Source: Vibrio harveyi NBRC 15634 = ATCC 14126 = KCTC 12724
Lineage (GTDB): Bacteria; Pseudomonadota; Gammaproteobacteria; Enterobacterales; Vibrionaceae
Direction of reading: 5' to 3'
Assembly (NCBI RefSeq): GCF_001591145.1
Contig: NZ_BCUF01000047.1
Location: 1 to 41,794, forward strand
Length of the DNA: 41,794 nt
The notes beneath the pieces were generated by a model that ran no database searches, had not been told where the DNA came from, and saw only the letters and a list, made by a program, of their open reading frames with translations. Of the stretch, positions 9,069-17,432 are shown in pieces (the first letter of the stretch is position 1; every line of letters starts with the position of its first letter). The position numbers and the translations under genes are program-made.

Positions 9069-9818
9069 TTAACTCATACGAAGCAATGAATCTGAAGATT
9101 TATCCATCTCTTCAGCGGTGCTCATCATCTTGACTTGCATTTCAAACTGACGCTGAAGGTCAATCAGAGCAGTCATTTCACCCACGGCATTTACGTTACT
9201 ACCTTCAATTGCACCAGTTTGGATGCTGATAGTGCCGTCTGCTTCGTAAGGCTGGTTTGGAGTTTTATGGCGGAATAAGCCATTGGTATCTTTAAACAAG
9301 CTTTGATCGTCTGTGCGTACAAGCTTAATACGATCAACCACTTCTAATTCTTCGGCCGGCGCACCTTGAGGCAGTACAGAGATGGTGCCATCACGACCGA
9401 TTTCGATTTTGGAGACTGGAATGGGTAACGTAATTGGCGCGTCGTTTTCGCCCAGTACCACATGACCACTAGCGTTTGTCAGCAAGCCATTTTGATCAAC
9501 TTTTAGGTTACCGTTACGCGTCAAACCTTCTTTACCAGTTTGGTCCATAACCGCAATCCAACCGCTGCCTTCCACTGTAATATCAAGATCGCGACCTGTA
9601 GTGATCACACTACCTTGCGCAAAGTTGTGCCCTGGACGTTCCGTCATGCTGAATACACGTGAAGGTAAACCTTCACCATAAGCTTGCATAGAACGAGCTT
9701 GTGCCAAGTCAGCACGAAAACCCGTTGTACTCACGTTTGCCAAGTTGTTGGCACGCAATTGCAGGGCCTGCATATTTTGCTTGGCGCCGCTCATTGCGAG
9801 AAACAGTGCGCGATCCAT
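9069..9818 (-). CDS. flgF: Proximal rod protein FlgF
   Basis: FlgF is a proximal rod subunit. The 249-residue product begins MDRALFLAMSGAKQNMQAL, carries the RANNLANVSTTGFRADL signature, and ends with the D0 helix MTALIDLQRQFEMQVKMM. A 318-bp gap separates it from flgE, whereas the other genes of the block are nearly contiguous. That gap carries a sigma-54 promoter, so flgF opens a new transcription unit (flgFGHIJ). Confidence 0.96.
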   Translation of the reverse strand: MDRALFLAMSGAKQNMQALQLRANNLANVSTTGFRADLAQARSMQAYGEGLPSRVFSMTERPGHNFAQGSVITTGRDLDITVEGSGWIAVMDQTGKEGLTRNGNLKVDQNGLLTNASGHVVLGENDAPITLPIPVSKIEIGRDGTISVLPQGAPAEELEVVDRIKLVRTDDQSLFKDTNGLFRHKTPNQPYEADGTISIQTGAIEGSNVNAVGEMTALIDLQRQFEMQVKMMSTAEEMDKSSDSLLRMS

Positions 9819-9854
9819 AAATTACTCCAAAAATTCTCTGTACGAAGGAGTAAA

Positions 9855-9871
9855 AGCAATAGTTATGCCAA
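9855..9871 (-). promoter_or_regulatory. Sigma-54 promoter of flgFGHIJ
   Basis: On the minus strand this is TTGGCATAACTATTGCT, with -24 TTGGCA and -12 TTGCT at the same 17-bp register as the flgB and flgK promoters. It lies 37 bp before the flgF start codon. Confidence 0.8.
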
Positions 9872-10136
9872 CATTAAAATAATGTTATTAATCAAAAGCT
9901 TGAATATGAAATGTAGTCTTTAAGATGGCAATTCAATGAGAATCAACCAAAAGAGAGGCAATGTTTTGATCCGCTTAGCGGCAATAGCGGCAAGCTGGAG
10001 ATCAAAGCATGCCCAACCTGAATTGAGGTAATTTCAGGTTGAGCATCAGATGAATGTCATGATGTTATCAAACGAAGCGGCAAGCGCACGCAGCGTTTGA
10101 TTAAACAGATTACCTAGTGAGCTATCAACTAGCGCT
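9872..10136. other. Intergenic region between flgE and the flgF promoter
   Basis: No ORF is evident. Reading on the minus strand, the flgE stop is followed by an inverted repeat, AACCTGAA (10040-10033) with TTCAGGTT (10022-10015). No T-run follows it, so it is a poor intrinsic terminator, though it may act as an attenuator or mRNA 3' stabiliser. GCGGCAA words occur nearby. Confidence 0.4.
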
Positions 10137-11450
10137 CTAGCGAATCTGCAGGATATTTTGTTGTAGCTGGTTATGTACTTCTAGCGCACGAGAGTTCGCT
10201 TGGAAGTTACGCTGAGCAGAGATCAGATCCACCAGCTCCTGAGTCATATCAATGTTTGATTGCTCTAGCATACCGTTGTTAATAGTACCGAAAGAGCCCT
10301 TATTAGATTCACCCCAGATCTTGTCACCAGAGAACTGTGTTGAATCCCATTGAGTACCGCCTTTTTTATCCAAACCTTGCTCGTTAGGAACACGAACCAG
10401 CGCTACACGACCCAATGTTACGTTTTCACCGTTTGAGTAAGTACCCAACACGCTACCGTTCTCATCAAAGTCGACTTTGGTTAGGAAGCCTGTTGTCGCA
10501 CCATCTTCATCGAACTTAGTTAGCTCAAATGGAGCGGCAAACTGTGTTGCTGAACCTAAACCAAAGTTAAGTGTTTGCGCAATGTCCGCACCGTTCAGAT
10601 CAAGTGGTGTCGTGTTTGTCGCAGGATCGCCCAACGCTACCGATGTGATTGGCTGACCATTGTTTAGGCTCGCCAATGTACCGTCGTTGTTGAACTTCAT
10701 TGTGTGACCAACATGACCCGTTGGCGTTGCCGCATCACCGTTTGCGATGTTCAATGGCTTCTCACCACCTTTATCTGTCACGGTGTAGTAGGTTTGCCAC
10801 GTGTTCGGTTGAGTTTGGTCTTTCAAGTAGTACGTTGTTAACTTGTAAGACTGACCCATTGAGTCATAAATCGTCGAAGACGTAGAGCGGTTATATGTAT
10901 CCGGGTCAGAAAAATCAAACTGAGTTGGATCTTTCAAATCACCGTTAGCAGGTAAGTTCACACCCACTTCAATGTTCGCTGTTTGCTTTGGCTTACCAAA
11001 TTCTGCAGGAATATTGATTGGTTGTGGCTCGTAAGATGAAACCTCACCAGACTCTGGGTTTACTTGGTAACCAAGTAGGAACTCATCGTTCGCTGTTACC
11101 ATGTAGTTGTCTTTGTTCAAATGGAATGCACCGTTACGTGTCATTTCATTTTGCTGTGGGATAAGACGATCTTTCGCTACCGCGAAGAAGCCAGTACCCG
11201 ATACACGCAAATCCATTGGGTTATTGGTGTAAATGCTTGAACCTTCGTGGAACTGTTGCGCCACTTGGTTCGCTTGTGCACCGCCACCCGGAGTGGTTTT
11301 TGCGTTAGTGAACAAAGAGTTTGAGTACACATCGCTGAATTCCGCACGAGACTCTTTAAAGCCGTACGTGTTGGCGTTCGCAATGTTGTTACTGGTGGTG
11401 TTCAAATCCAGTTGAGCGGAGGACAAACCGCTTAAAGATACATATGACAT
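10137..11450 (-). CDS. flgE: Flagellar hook protein
   Basis: FlgE is the hook (universal joint) subunit. The 437-residue protein begins MSYVSLSGLSSAQLDLNTTS with the NNIANANTYGFKESRAEFSD signature and ends NFQANSRALEVHNQLQQNILQIR. The N- and C-terminal D0/D1 segments flank a central D2 domain, and the length is usual for Vibrio. It starts 31 bp after the flgD stop. It is the last gene of the flgBCDE group before the gap carrying the flgF promoter. Confidence 0.97.
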   Translation of the reverse strand: MSYVSLSGLSSAQLDLNTTSNNIANANTYGFKESRAEFSDVYSNSLFTNAKTTPGGGAQANQVAQQFHEGSSIYTNNPMDLRVSGTGFFAVAKDRLIPQQNEMTRNGAFHLNKDNYMVTANDEFLLGYQVNPESGEVSSYEPQPINIPAEFGKPKQTANIEVGVNLPANGDLKDPTQFDFSDPDTYNRSTSSTIYDSMGQSYKLTTYYLKDQTQPNTWQTYYTVTDKGGEKPLNIANGDAATPTGHVGHTMKFNNDGTLASLNNGQPITSVALGDPATNTTPLDLNGADIAQTLNFGLGSATQFAAPFELTKFDEDGATTGFLTKVDFDENGSVLGTYSNGENVTLGRVALVRVPNEQGLDKKGGTQWDSTQFSGDKIWGESNKGSFGTINNGMLEQSNIDMTQELVDLISAQRNFQANSRALEVHNQLQQNILQIR

Positions 11451-11481
11451 TCCAAAATCTCCTAACCTGACGTGCTATTGA

Positions 11482-12189
11482 TTACGCTTTGCCAACTTCC
11501 AAAACTTCTGCAAGTCGAACTGGCGATTCAAAGCCTGCCAGATTGAGTAATACGTTACCGTCACCCTTGCCTAGCAACACACTGTTCACGTTCGCGTAAG
11601 TAGATACTGGGAACTCTTGAGACTCCCCTTCTACCAAGCCAGACGCTTTCACATTGTATTTGCCAGCAGGCATCGGATTACCGTTTTCATCATTACCGTC
11701 CCAAAGTACACGAGTATCACCGGCTGGTTTCGCACCTACCTCAAAAGTACGCACCAGTTGGCCCGCTTCGTTTTCTACTCGGACAAATAAGTTGTCGATC
11801 GGTTGTGCTAGCTTAACCATTGCCGCCATTGCCGCATTGTCTTGCTTCACACCCGCCGCACCTGGGACCAATACGTCACGACCAACCAAAGAGGAAGCTT
11901 GTAACGCTTGGTTTGATGTCATTGACGAGTTTAAGCTCTCGAACTGAGAGTTCATCTTGCCAATACCATCTACGGTCGCAAATGACGCCATTTGCGCAAT
12001 CATCTGGTCATTACTTACCGGCTTAAAAGGGTCCTGTTGAGACAGTTGCTTAGTGAGCAAAGATAGGAAGTCTTCCTGTTTCAGGTCCTGCTTACCTGTA
12101 CTCTCTTCAGTCTTCTTGTTCTCTTGTAGGCTTTTAAGCTGGTCGATATAGGACAAGCCGCTTTGACCAACGTTGTTAATTCCGGCCAT
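11482..12189 (-). CDS. flgD: Hook assembly scaffold (hook cap) protein
   Basis: FlgD caps the growing hook and is lost when HAPs replace it. The 235-residue protein has the conserved N-terminal export and assembly region (DLKQEDFLSLLTKQLSQQDPFKPVSN, residues about 34-60) and a C-terminal FLN-type beta domain with the ..RVLWDGNDENGNPMPAGKYN motif. It lies 17 bp after flgC in the flgBCDE unit. Confidence 0.95.
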   Translation of the reverse strand: MAGINNVGQSGLSYIDQLKSLQENKKTEESTGKQDLKQEDFLSLLTKQLSQQDPFKPVSNDQMIAQMASFATVDGIGKMNSQFESLNSSMTSNQALQASSLVGRDVLVPGAAGVKQDNAAMAAMVKLAQPIDNLFVRVENEAGQLVRTFEVGAKPAGDTRVLWDGNDENGNPMPAGKYNVKASGLVEGESQEFPVSTYANVNSVLLGKGDGNVLLNLAGFESPVRLAEVLEVGKA

Positions 12190-12206
12190 ACGCTACCCCC
12201 TTATCC

Positions 12207-12620
12207 TTATTGACCCATCTGCAGCGTACGCAGCAGCATTTGTTTACTAGAATCAGCCACTTGCACATTAGTTTGGTATGCGCGAGAAGCTGAAATCATG
12301 TTTGCCATTTCTTCCATTACATTCACGTTAGGCTTGTAGATGTAGCCTTCCTCGTTTGCAAGGGGATGGTCAGGGTTGTACTCCGCACTAAGCGGTTTAT
12401 CGCTTTCTACAATACCCATCACTTTCACTGGCACCGTATCACCGCCACGCATGGCGTTACTTAACTCAGCACCAAACACAGCATGACGAGCCTTATAAGT
12501 GTCTTTCGCAGAACTGCTGACACTGTCGGCATTCGCCAAGTTGCTTGAGGTAGTATTCAGACGAACGGACTCAGCGCTCATTGCGGAACCTGTCACATTG
12601 AAAACGTTAAATAAGCTCAT
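12207..12620 (-). CDS. flgC: Proximal rod protein FlgC
   Basis: FlgC is a proximal rod subunit. The 137-residue protein starts MSLFNVFNVTGSAMSAESVR with NTTSSNLANADS, the rod signature in which SSNLAN replaces NNIAN, and ends MLLRTLQMGQ. A 5-bp gap to flgB shows tight coupling. Confidence 0.96.
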   Translation of the reverse strand: MSLFNVFNVTGSAMSAESVRLNTTSSNLANADSVSSSAKDTYKARHAVFGAELSNAMRGGDTVPVKVMGIVESDKPLSAEYNPDHPLANEEGYIYKPNVNVMEEMANMISASRAYQTNVQVADSSKQMLLRTLQMGQ

Positions 12621-12625
12621 CTAAA

Positions 12626-13021
12626 TTATTCCCCTTTGATTGCTTTGGTTAAGTTCTTGAATTTGCTGCCTAGAAAGTCGAGTGATGCTTGGTGTCTAAT
12701 TTGGTTTTGCATAAACAAGTTACGCTCTAAATCCAAATCAACCGTGTTGCCATCGCCCGTATCTGGTTGCGTAGGTAGACGATATAGCTTGTCCCCGACC
12801 AACGTTGTAGTGGCAGGAATGTGCCGACCATCTGTGCGGCTAAGACCAATGCTTGCCCCAGATGTTGCCGCCTGCAATTCCTTGGCAAAGTCTAAACCTC
12901 TTGCTTTATAACCAGGCGTGTTTGCTTGCGCGATGTTGGTGGAAATCACCTCCGCGTTGCGCTCACGTACGCCCACCGTGTACTGGTGGATGCCTAGTGC
13001 GTTGTCAAAAGATATAGCCAT
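12626..13021 (-). CDS. flgB: Proximal rod protein FlgB
   Basis: FlgB is the proximal rod subunit nearest the MS-ring. The 131-residue protein contains NAEVISTNIAQANTPGYKARGLDF, the rod signature, and ends FKNLTKAIKGE. It is the first gene of the flgBCDE unit, with a consensus sigma-54 promoter 44-60 bp upstream. This fits RpoN/FlrC control of class III flagellar genes in vibrios. Confidence 0.96.
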   Translation of the reverse strand: MAISFDNALGIHQYTVGVRERNAEVISTNIAQANTPGYKARGLDFAKELQAATSGASIGLSRTDGRHIPATTTLVGDKLYRLPTQPDTGDGNTVDLDLERNLFMQNQIRHQASLDFLGSKFKNLTKAIKGE

Positions 13022-13064
13022 GTTTGCCTCTACATTAAGAACTGACCGTAATTAATAACTAAAA

Positions 13065-13081
13065 AGCAATTAGCGTGCCAA
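13065..13081 (-). promoter_or_regulatory. Sigma-54 promoter of the flgBCDE unit
   Basis: The minus-strand sequence TTGGCACGCTAATTGCT is a perfect fit to the sigma-54 consensus (TTGGCACG, 4 bp, TTGCW). It starts 44 bp before flgB and is the best RpoN site in the window. The remainder of the gap, 13082-13312, shows no gene; an 88-residue minus-strand frame overlapping the promoter is implausible. Confidence 0.92.
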
Positions 13082-13312
13082 AAATAGAACATGCCATTTT
13101 GCCGCTTCAGTTATCGACGTAGTGGTTTGCAATAAGCAAGCCAATGTTATTGATGGAGTGTCATACGAATCGAGTAATGAGCTCGACTCTTTAAAAAATA
13201 TACACCCTATGGTCGGGAGCAGGCAAAAATGGCGTGAGCTTTTAGGACAAGGGCGCGAAAAAGCGATGTAAGAATAAGAGACATGAAAAAAGACAAGGAA
13301 AAAGAAAATCGA

Positions 13313-13347
13313 ATAAAAAAGAAAAGCCTGACACAAGGTCAGGCTTT
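13313..13347 (-). terminator. Rho-independent terminator after cheR
   Basis: On the minus strand AAAGCCTGAC (13347-13338) pairs perfectly with GTCAGGCTTT (13332-13323) around a 5-nt loop, then TCTTTTTT follows. It ends cheV-cheR transcription 20 bp after the cheR stop and insulates it from the flgB promoter. Confidence 0.88.
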
Positions 13348-13367
13348 GGAATGGGTTAAAGAGTCCG

Positions 13368-14195
13368 CTATTTTAACTTGTAAATAATGCCAGGGTTGCA
13401 GCGCACCATTTCAAATCGGTCAGTCAAACCTGTTAGCGATTCTGACGCACCAAGCAATAAGTAACCACCGGGGTTAAGGCTGTTTGCCATTTGGTTTAGT
13501 ACTTTAGACTTCATCTCTGGCGAGAAGTAAATCAGTACATTGCGACAGAAGATGATGTCGAATTTGCCCATAAGTGCATAACTGTCCATCAAGTTCTGAG
13601 GACGGAAGTTCACTAGGCGTTTTACGTTGTCTTTCACTTTCATGCGACCGTCTCCCGCATCTTCAAAGAAGGTGCGGCGACGCTCAGGAGAAAGACCACG
13701 TCCCAATGCTAGGTTGTCGTACAAACCCGCACGACACATATCCAACATGCTCGATGAGATGTCCGTAGCCGTAATCGATACGTTCGGAAGCAGTCCTGGT
13801 TTACGTTGTTGTGTTTCCAGAACAGTCATCGCCATTGAGTAAGGTTCTTGACCTGACGAGCTGGCTGCAGACCAAATTTTGATTGGTCGTTTGTTTGCCG
13901 CCATCTCCGGCAATAGTTTATCAGCTAATACCGTGAACGGATAAGTATCTCGGAACCACAATGTTTCGTTAGTCGTCATTGCATCAACAGCAGCAATACG
14001 CAGCTCACGATTGCGACCTGTCACGACATCACGCAGCAGATCCGACAAAGAAGCAAGCTTGAACTTAGTCACAAGCGGGCTCAGTCGACTGCGCACTAGG
14101 TACTGTTTGCTGTCACCTAATACGATGCCACATTGTGATTCTAGAAAACGGCTAAAGTCACGATACTCTTGATCACTGATTGTAATAGCAGTCAT
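13368..14195 (-). CDS. cheR: Chemotaxis protein methyltransferase CheR
   Basis: CheR methylates glutamates on methyl-accepting chemotaxis proteins using S-adenosylmethionine. The 275-residue product has the N-terminal helical domain (residues about 10-70), the TTNETLWFRD motif (74-83) and the SAM-binding segment IWSAASSSGQEPYS (107-120). The FDIIFCRNVLIYF strand-loop lies near residues 214-226. It lies 11 bp after cheV. The cheV-cheR pair next to flgB is the usual arrangement in vibrios. Confidence 0.95.
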   Translation of the reverse strand: MTAITISDQEYRDFSRFLESQCGIVLGDSKQYLVRSRLSPLVTKFKLASLSDLLRDVVTGRNRELRIAAVDAMTTNETLWFRDTYPFTVLADKLLPEMAANKRPIKIWSAASSSGQEPYSMAMTVLETQQRKPGLLPNVSITATDISSSMLDMCRAGLYDNLALGRGLSPERRRTFFEDAGDGRMKVKDNVKRLVNFRPQNLMDSYALMGKFDIIFCRNVLIYFSPEMKSKVLNQMANSLNPGGYLLLGASESLTGLTDRFEMVRCNPGIIYKLK

Positions 14196-14206
14196 TAATG
14201 TCTCTT

Positions 14207-15133
14207 TTATTGTGTTAAAGCAGATTTAACCGCGTTACCCAATTCGTCTGGGTTAAATTTCGCAATGAAGGTGTTCGCACCTACACGCTCAACCATGGCT
14301 TGGTTGAAGACGCCACTCAATGAGGAGTGAAGGATAACATAAAGGTTCTTCAAATCTGCATTTCTGCGAATTTCAGCTGTTAAGGTATAGCCGTCCATCT
14401 CTGGCATCTCGATATCCGAAATCACCAAGGAGATCTGATCGTAGATACTACCCTCTTGTGCCATTTCGATCAGCTTATTGTACGCTTCTTTACCATCTTT
14501 CACAGAGACAACTTCAAATCCGATAGAAGTAATTGCTCTTTCAACCTGTTTACGCGCAACCGTAGAGTCATCCGCAATCAAAATACGACGTACGATTGGC
14601 TTTTCTTGCTCTGCGACTGCAATTTCCTCACCGATGGTTGAATCCATGGTTTCATCTACTGGTGCAATCTCAGCCAAGATCTTCTCAACGTCCAGAATTT
14701 CAACTAGCTCGTTGTCGATGTTAGTGACTGCCGTTAGGTAGTGTGCTTTACCTGCGCCATCTGGCGGCGGCAAAATCGCTTCCCAGTGCATGTTAATGAT
14801 ACGCTCAACAGAAGATACCAAGAACGCCTGGATTGTTCGGTTGAACTCAGCGATCACAACAAAACACTTGTCGATATCAGTCGTCGGACGACCACCAATA
14901 GCCAAGCTTAAATCGATCACTGACACGGTATGGCCACGGATATGAGCGACACCTTTAACCAGCGGGTGTAGATTTGGCATCGAAGTCAGCTTAGGGCACT
15001 GAAGTACTTCTTTTACTTTGAATACGTTAATGCCGTAGCGCTGTCGACCCATCAATCGGAAAGTAAGTAGCTCCAATCGGTTTTGGCCGACGAGTTGCGT
15101 ACGCTGATTCACCGAGTCAAGAATCCCCGTCAT
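14207..15133 (-). CDS. cheV: Chemotaxis coupling protein CheV (CheW-receiver fusion)
   Basis: CheV couples receptors to CheA and can tune this through phosphorylation. Residues about 15-160 are a CheW-like domain (ELLTFRLMGRQRYGINVFKVKE). Residues about 182-308 are a response-regulator receiver with the acidic pair IADDS and phosphoacceptor Asp240 in VISDIEMPEMDGY. The 308-residue length is normal. It is transcribed divergently from flgA, with 76 bp between start codons. I did not find a convincing promoter in that gap. Confidence 0.95.
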   Translation of the reverse strand: MTGILDSVNQRTQLVGQNRLELLTFRLMGRQRYGINVFKVKEVLQCPKLTSMPNLHPLVKGVAHIRGHTVSVIDLSLAIGGRPTTDIDKCFVVIAEFNRTIQAFLVSSVERIINMHWEAILPPPDGAGKAHYLTAVTNIDNELVEILDVEKILAEIAPVDETMDSTIGEEIAVAEQEKPIVRRILIADDSTVARKQVERAITSIGFEVVSVKDGKEAYNKLIEMAQEGSIYDQISLVISDIEMPEMDGYTLTAEIRRNADLKNLYVILHSSLSGVFNQAMVERVGANTFIAKFNPDELGNAVKSALTQ

Positions 15134-15209
15134 ATGCTCATCTCCATCTCAAACTTTTTGTTTTTAAATGATACTCTACCACTGGCAGGCATAATACCAG
15201 AGAAACAGT

Positions 15210-15956
15210 ATGGCGTATCATAATATGAATTCGACACCATTTACTATGACAATATGTAGAGCGTTATTTACAAAGTACGCTAAGTTTATCGGCATTTTGC
15301 TCAGTATGTTTAGCTTTTTTGTTCATTCAGCAACGGAAAGTCAAATTGAGCAAATCAGAACCGCCGCTGAACAGCACATTCTTAGCACGGTAGAGCAGCC
15401 AGCGGGAGGGAAATTAACAGTCAATGCGGCAAATATTGATCCACGTATCAAAGCCACGGATTGCCCAGAGCCACTGGAAACGTCTGCATCATCAACCAGT
15501 AGCACACGTAGCAACATCAACGTCTTAGTCGAGTGTCTGGCTGACAACTGGAAAGTTTATGTCCCAGTTAGGATCTCAGCGTCAGTGCCAATGATCGTTT
15601 CTACCCGCCAATTGGGTCGCGGCGAGATCATTAGCGCTTCAGATGTCACCACATCAATGATCGAGCTTCAGCGTTTTCGCAAAGATGGCTTTACTAACTT
15701 TGAGCAAGTAGTTGGCGCAAAGTTAAAACGCAATGTTCGCTTGGGTGACGTGGTCGAACGTAACGATGTGTGCGTAGTTTGCCGAAATGAAAAAGTGACG
15801 ATTCGAGCCGTAAAAGGCGGCATGACCATCACCACACAGGGTACGGCATTGCAAGATGGATCATCTGGTGATCAAGTAAGAGTGAAAAATGATAAGTCCC
15901 AACGTATAATAGAAGGAATTGTGACAGGTATTGCGGAAATCACCATCACCTTCTAA
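15210..15956 (+). CDS. flgA: Flagellar P-ring assembly chaperone FlgA
   Basis: FlgA is the periplasmic chaperone for P-ring (FlgI) assembly. The protein has a hydrophobic export segment at residues about 27-42 (IGILLSMFSFFVHSA), an N-terminal domain, and a C-terminal SAF/FlgA domain (RQLGRGEIISASDV ... GMTITTQGTAL). There is no strong Shine-Dalgarno sequence before the ATG at 15210. In-frame ATGs follow at codons 6 and 13, so the true start may be downstream, which would also give a more normal signal peptide. It sits upstream of flgMN, as in other gammaproteobacteria. Confidence 0.88.
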   Translation: MAYHNMNSTPFTMTICRALFTKYAKFIGILLSMFSFFVHSATESQIEQIRTAAEQHILSTVEQPAGGKLTVNAANIDPRIKATDCPEPLETSASSTSSTRSNINVLVECLADNWKVYVPVRISASVPMIVSTRQLGRGEIISASDVTTSMIELQRFRKDGFTNFEQVVGAKLKRNVRLGDVVERNDVCVVCRNEKVTIRAVKGGMTITTQGTALQDGSSGDQVRVKNDKSQRIIEGIVTGIAEITITF

Positions 15957-16004
15957 GGTAGGCTGGTGTACGGCAAATCGATCAATAAAAATGCAAAAAA
16001 TCTC

Positions 16005-16031
16005 TAAAGTTATTTTGCGCTTGGTCGATAG
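16005..16031 (+). promoter_or_regulatory. Sigma-28 (FliA) promoter of flgMN
   Basis: TAAA at 16005-16008, a 15-bp spacer, and GTCGATAG at 16024-16031 match the FliA consensus TAAA-N15-GCCGATAA in 4/4 and 6/8 positions. The ATG of flgM is 41 bp downstream. This makes flgM a target of the sigma factor it inhibits, the expected feedback loop. Confidence 0.8.
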
Positions 16032-16071
16032 TCTGGATACCAGTATTACGATACGAGTTTAAGGTTGAGAT

Positions 16072-16386
16072 ATGGCAGGTATAGATAATATACGTTCAGG
16101 TCAGATGATGACGACGACAAGTCGCGCTCCTGCACGTACTGATTCTAGTGCGACCAGCACAACAGAATCAAAGAAAGCGCCAGCACAACAAGACGCGGTA
16201 TCATTAAGCCAACAAGGCAAAGCAGTCAGCAAACTCCAAAAGGATATGGCAGCTTCTCCGGCTTATGACAGCGCGAAAGTGGCGGCAATTAAAGAAGCAA
16301 TTGCAAACGGTTCATACAAAGTTGACCCAGAAAAACTGGCTGACAATATGATTAAGTTTGAAAATGAATTGCAAGGCAACAGCTAA
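16072..16386 (+). CDS. flgM: Anti-sigma-28 factor FlgM
   Basis: FlgM binds and inhibits FliA until the hook is finished and FlgM is exported. The 104-residue product has a disordered Ser/Thr-rich N-terminal half and the conserved helical C-terminal half with DAVSLSQQGKAVSKLQKDM and VAAIKEAIANGSYKVDPEKLADNMIKFE. It follows a sigma-28 promoter and lies 26 bp before flgN. In vibrios FlgM is known to be secreted through the sheathed flagellum. Confidence 0.95.
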   Translation: MAGIDNIRSGQMMTTTSRAPARTDSSATSTTESKKAPAQQDAVSLSQQGKAVSKLQKDMAASPAYDSAKVAAIKEAIANGSYKVDPEKLADNMIKFENELQGNS

Positions 16387-16412
16387 CTGACTTAGGCCCA
16401 AGGTAAGTATTC

Positions 16413-16838
16413 ATGGCAGCATTAGTCGATCTTGTAAACTTCCAACTAGAAAATGCAAAAGCACTTTCTGGTGTGTTACGTCAAGAAACACAGGCGATCA
16501 GCGCTCGTGTGTCTACTGAGATCGAAAAACTCGCCAAGGAAAAGATGACACTCATTGGTCAACTAAGAACCACCGACCAGCGAATCGCCTCTCACCCGCA
16601 CGTCAATCAACTTACCGAAGATGAAAACCTGAGTCAGGTTGTCGCTCAAATCCAATCTATCGTTCTCGATTGTCAGCAAGTAAACCAAATGAATGGTGAA
16701 TCGCTCAATCGTGCCCAATCGAGTTTCAATAAACTCAACAACATGCTTCAACGCACGCACGGAAAGGTCGGCATGACTTACAACTCCGGCGGTAAAACTC
16801 ACACCATCTCCACACTAGGCACCAACATCAAAGCCTAG
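16413..16838 (+). CDS. flgN: Flagellar export chaperone FlgN
   Basis: FlgN is the cytoplasmic chaperone that delivers FlgK and FlgL to the export gate. The 141-residue protein is almost wholly alpha-helical and coiled-coil. It starts MAALVDLVNFQLENAKALSG and ends with the polar TYNSGGKTHTISTLGTNIKA tail, both typical of the family. It is co-transcribed with flgM and converges on flgP, with a shared hairpin between. Confidence 0.9.
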   Translation: MAALVDLVNFQLENAKALSGVLRQETQAISARVSTEIEKLAKEKMTLIGQLRTTDQRIASHPHVNQLTEDENLSQVVAQIQSIVLDCQQVNQMNGESLNRAQSSFNKLNNMLQRTHGKVGMTYNSGGKTHTISTLGTNIKA

Positions 16839-16925
16839 CTCTTTTCTTCTGTCCCTCAGTCTATTTAAACTGCCGTCTAATACAGCAAGCTTATTAGCTT
16901 CACTCATTCCCAAAAAGTATCACGC

Positions 16926-16966
16926 ATAAAAAAGCGACCAATTGTTGCCAATCAGCCGCTCAAAAA
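16926..16966. terminator. Imperfect bidirectional terminator between flgN and flgP
   Basis: An imperfect inverted repeat (AGCGACCAATTG ... CAATCAGCCGCT, 16933-16960) is flanked by an A-run on the left and CAAAAAG on the right. It therefore looks like a terminator for flgO-flgP reading left, with a T6 tail, and a weak one for flgMN reading right. Confidence 0.6.
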
Positions 16967-16991
16967 GATCATCTGTTTAGTGAAGGTTGAA

Positions 16992-17423
16992 TTAGAACAA
17001 GGTCTGCTGACGCTTCTCAGGCACCTGCTGCACTTCACCGTAGTCGCGCAATTTATCCATCTTACGGATATCCAAACGCAACTCTGTCACATAGCTGTCT
17101 TCAACTAAGTAACTACGTACCACTTCTGCACCACGAATCACACCGTCTACAGCACCGCTTGTGCTTTCAATGCCTAAACGTTGGTCTTCCAACTGCGCAC
17201 GACCACTTACACGCATGCCATATACTTGCTCGGCAAGTTCGCGGTACGCATCGATCTTAGATGCACGCATTGCACGAACGCGCTTCTCTTCCATTGTGCG
17301 ACCGGTTTGTTCACTAACGCTTGCATAACCCACCGCCACTAAAATTTCGTCTTGACGCATCTGCTGCAGAGGCTGACAACCCACCAGCACTAAGGTCGCG
17401 ATAATAAATAATAACTTCTTCAT
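16992..17423 (-). CDS. flgP: Flagellar outer-membrane lipoprotein FlgP
   Basis: FlgP is an outer-membrane lipoprotein needed for polar-flagellar motility in V. cholerae; related proteins form large basal disks in Campylobacter. The 143-residue precursor has a lipobox (MKKLLFIIATLVLVGC, Cys16), the LPP20-like core (SKIDAYRELAEQVYGMRVSG), and a tail ending EKRQQTLF. It lies 9 bp after flgO, in the flgOP transcript divergent from flgT. I recognise it by motif plus neighbourhood. Confidence 0.88.
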   Translation of the reverse strand: MKKLLFIIATLVLVGCQPLQQMRQDEILVAVGYASVSEQTGRTMEEKRVRAMRASKIDAYRELAEQVYGMRVSGRAQLEDQRLGIESTSGAVDGVIRGAEVVRSYLVEDSYVTELRLDIRKMDKLRDYGEVQQVPEKRQQTLF

Positions 17424-17432
17424 GTCTGTTTC

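Noticed and set aside
13070..13336. 88-residue minus-strand frame between cheR and flgB
   Set aside because: It overlaps the strong flgB sigma-54 promoter and the cheR terminator, is rich in Phe/Ser/Cys, and has no ribosome-binding site.
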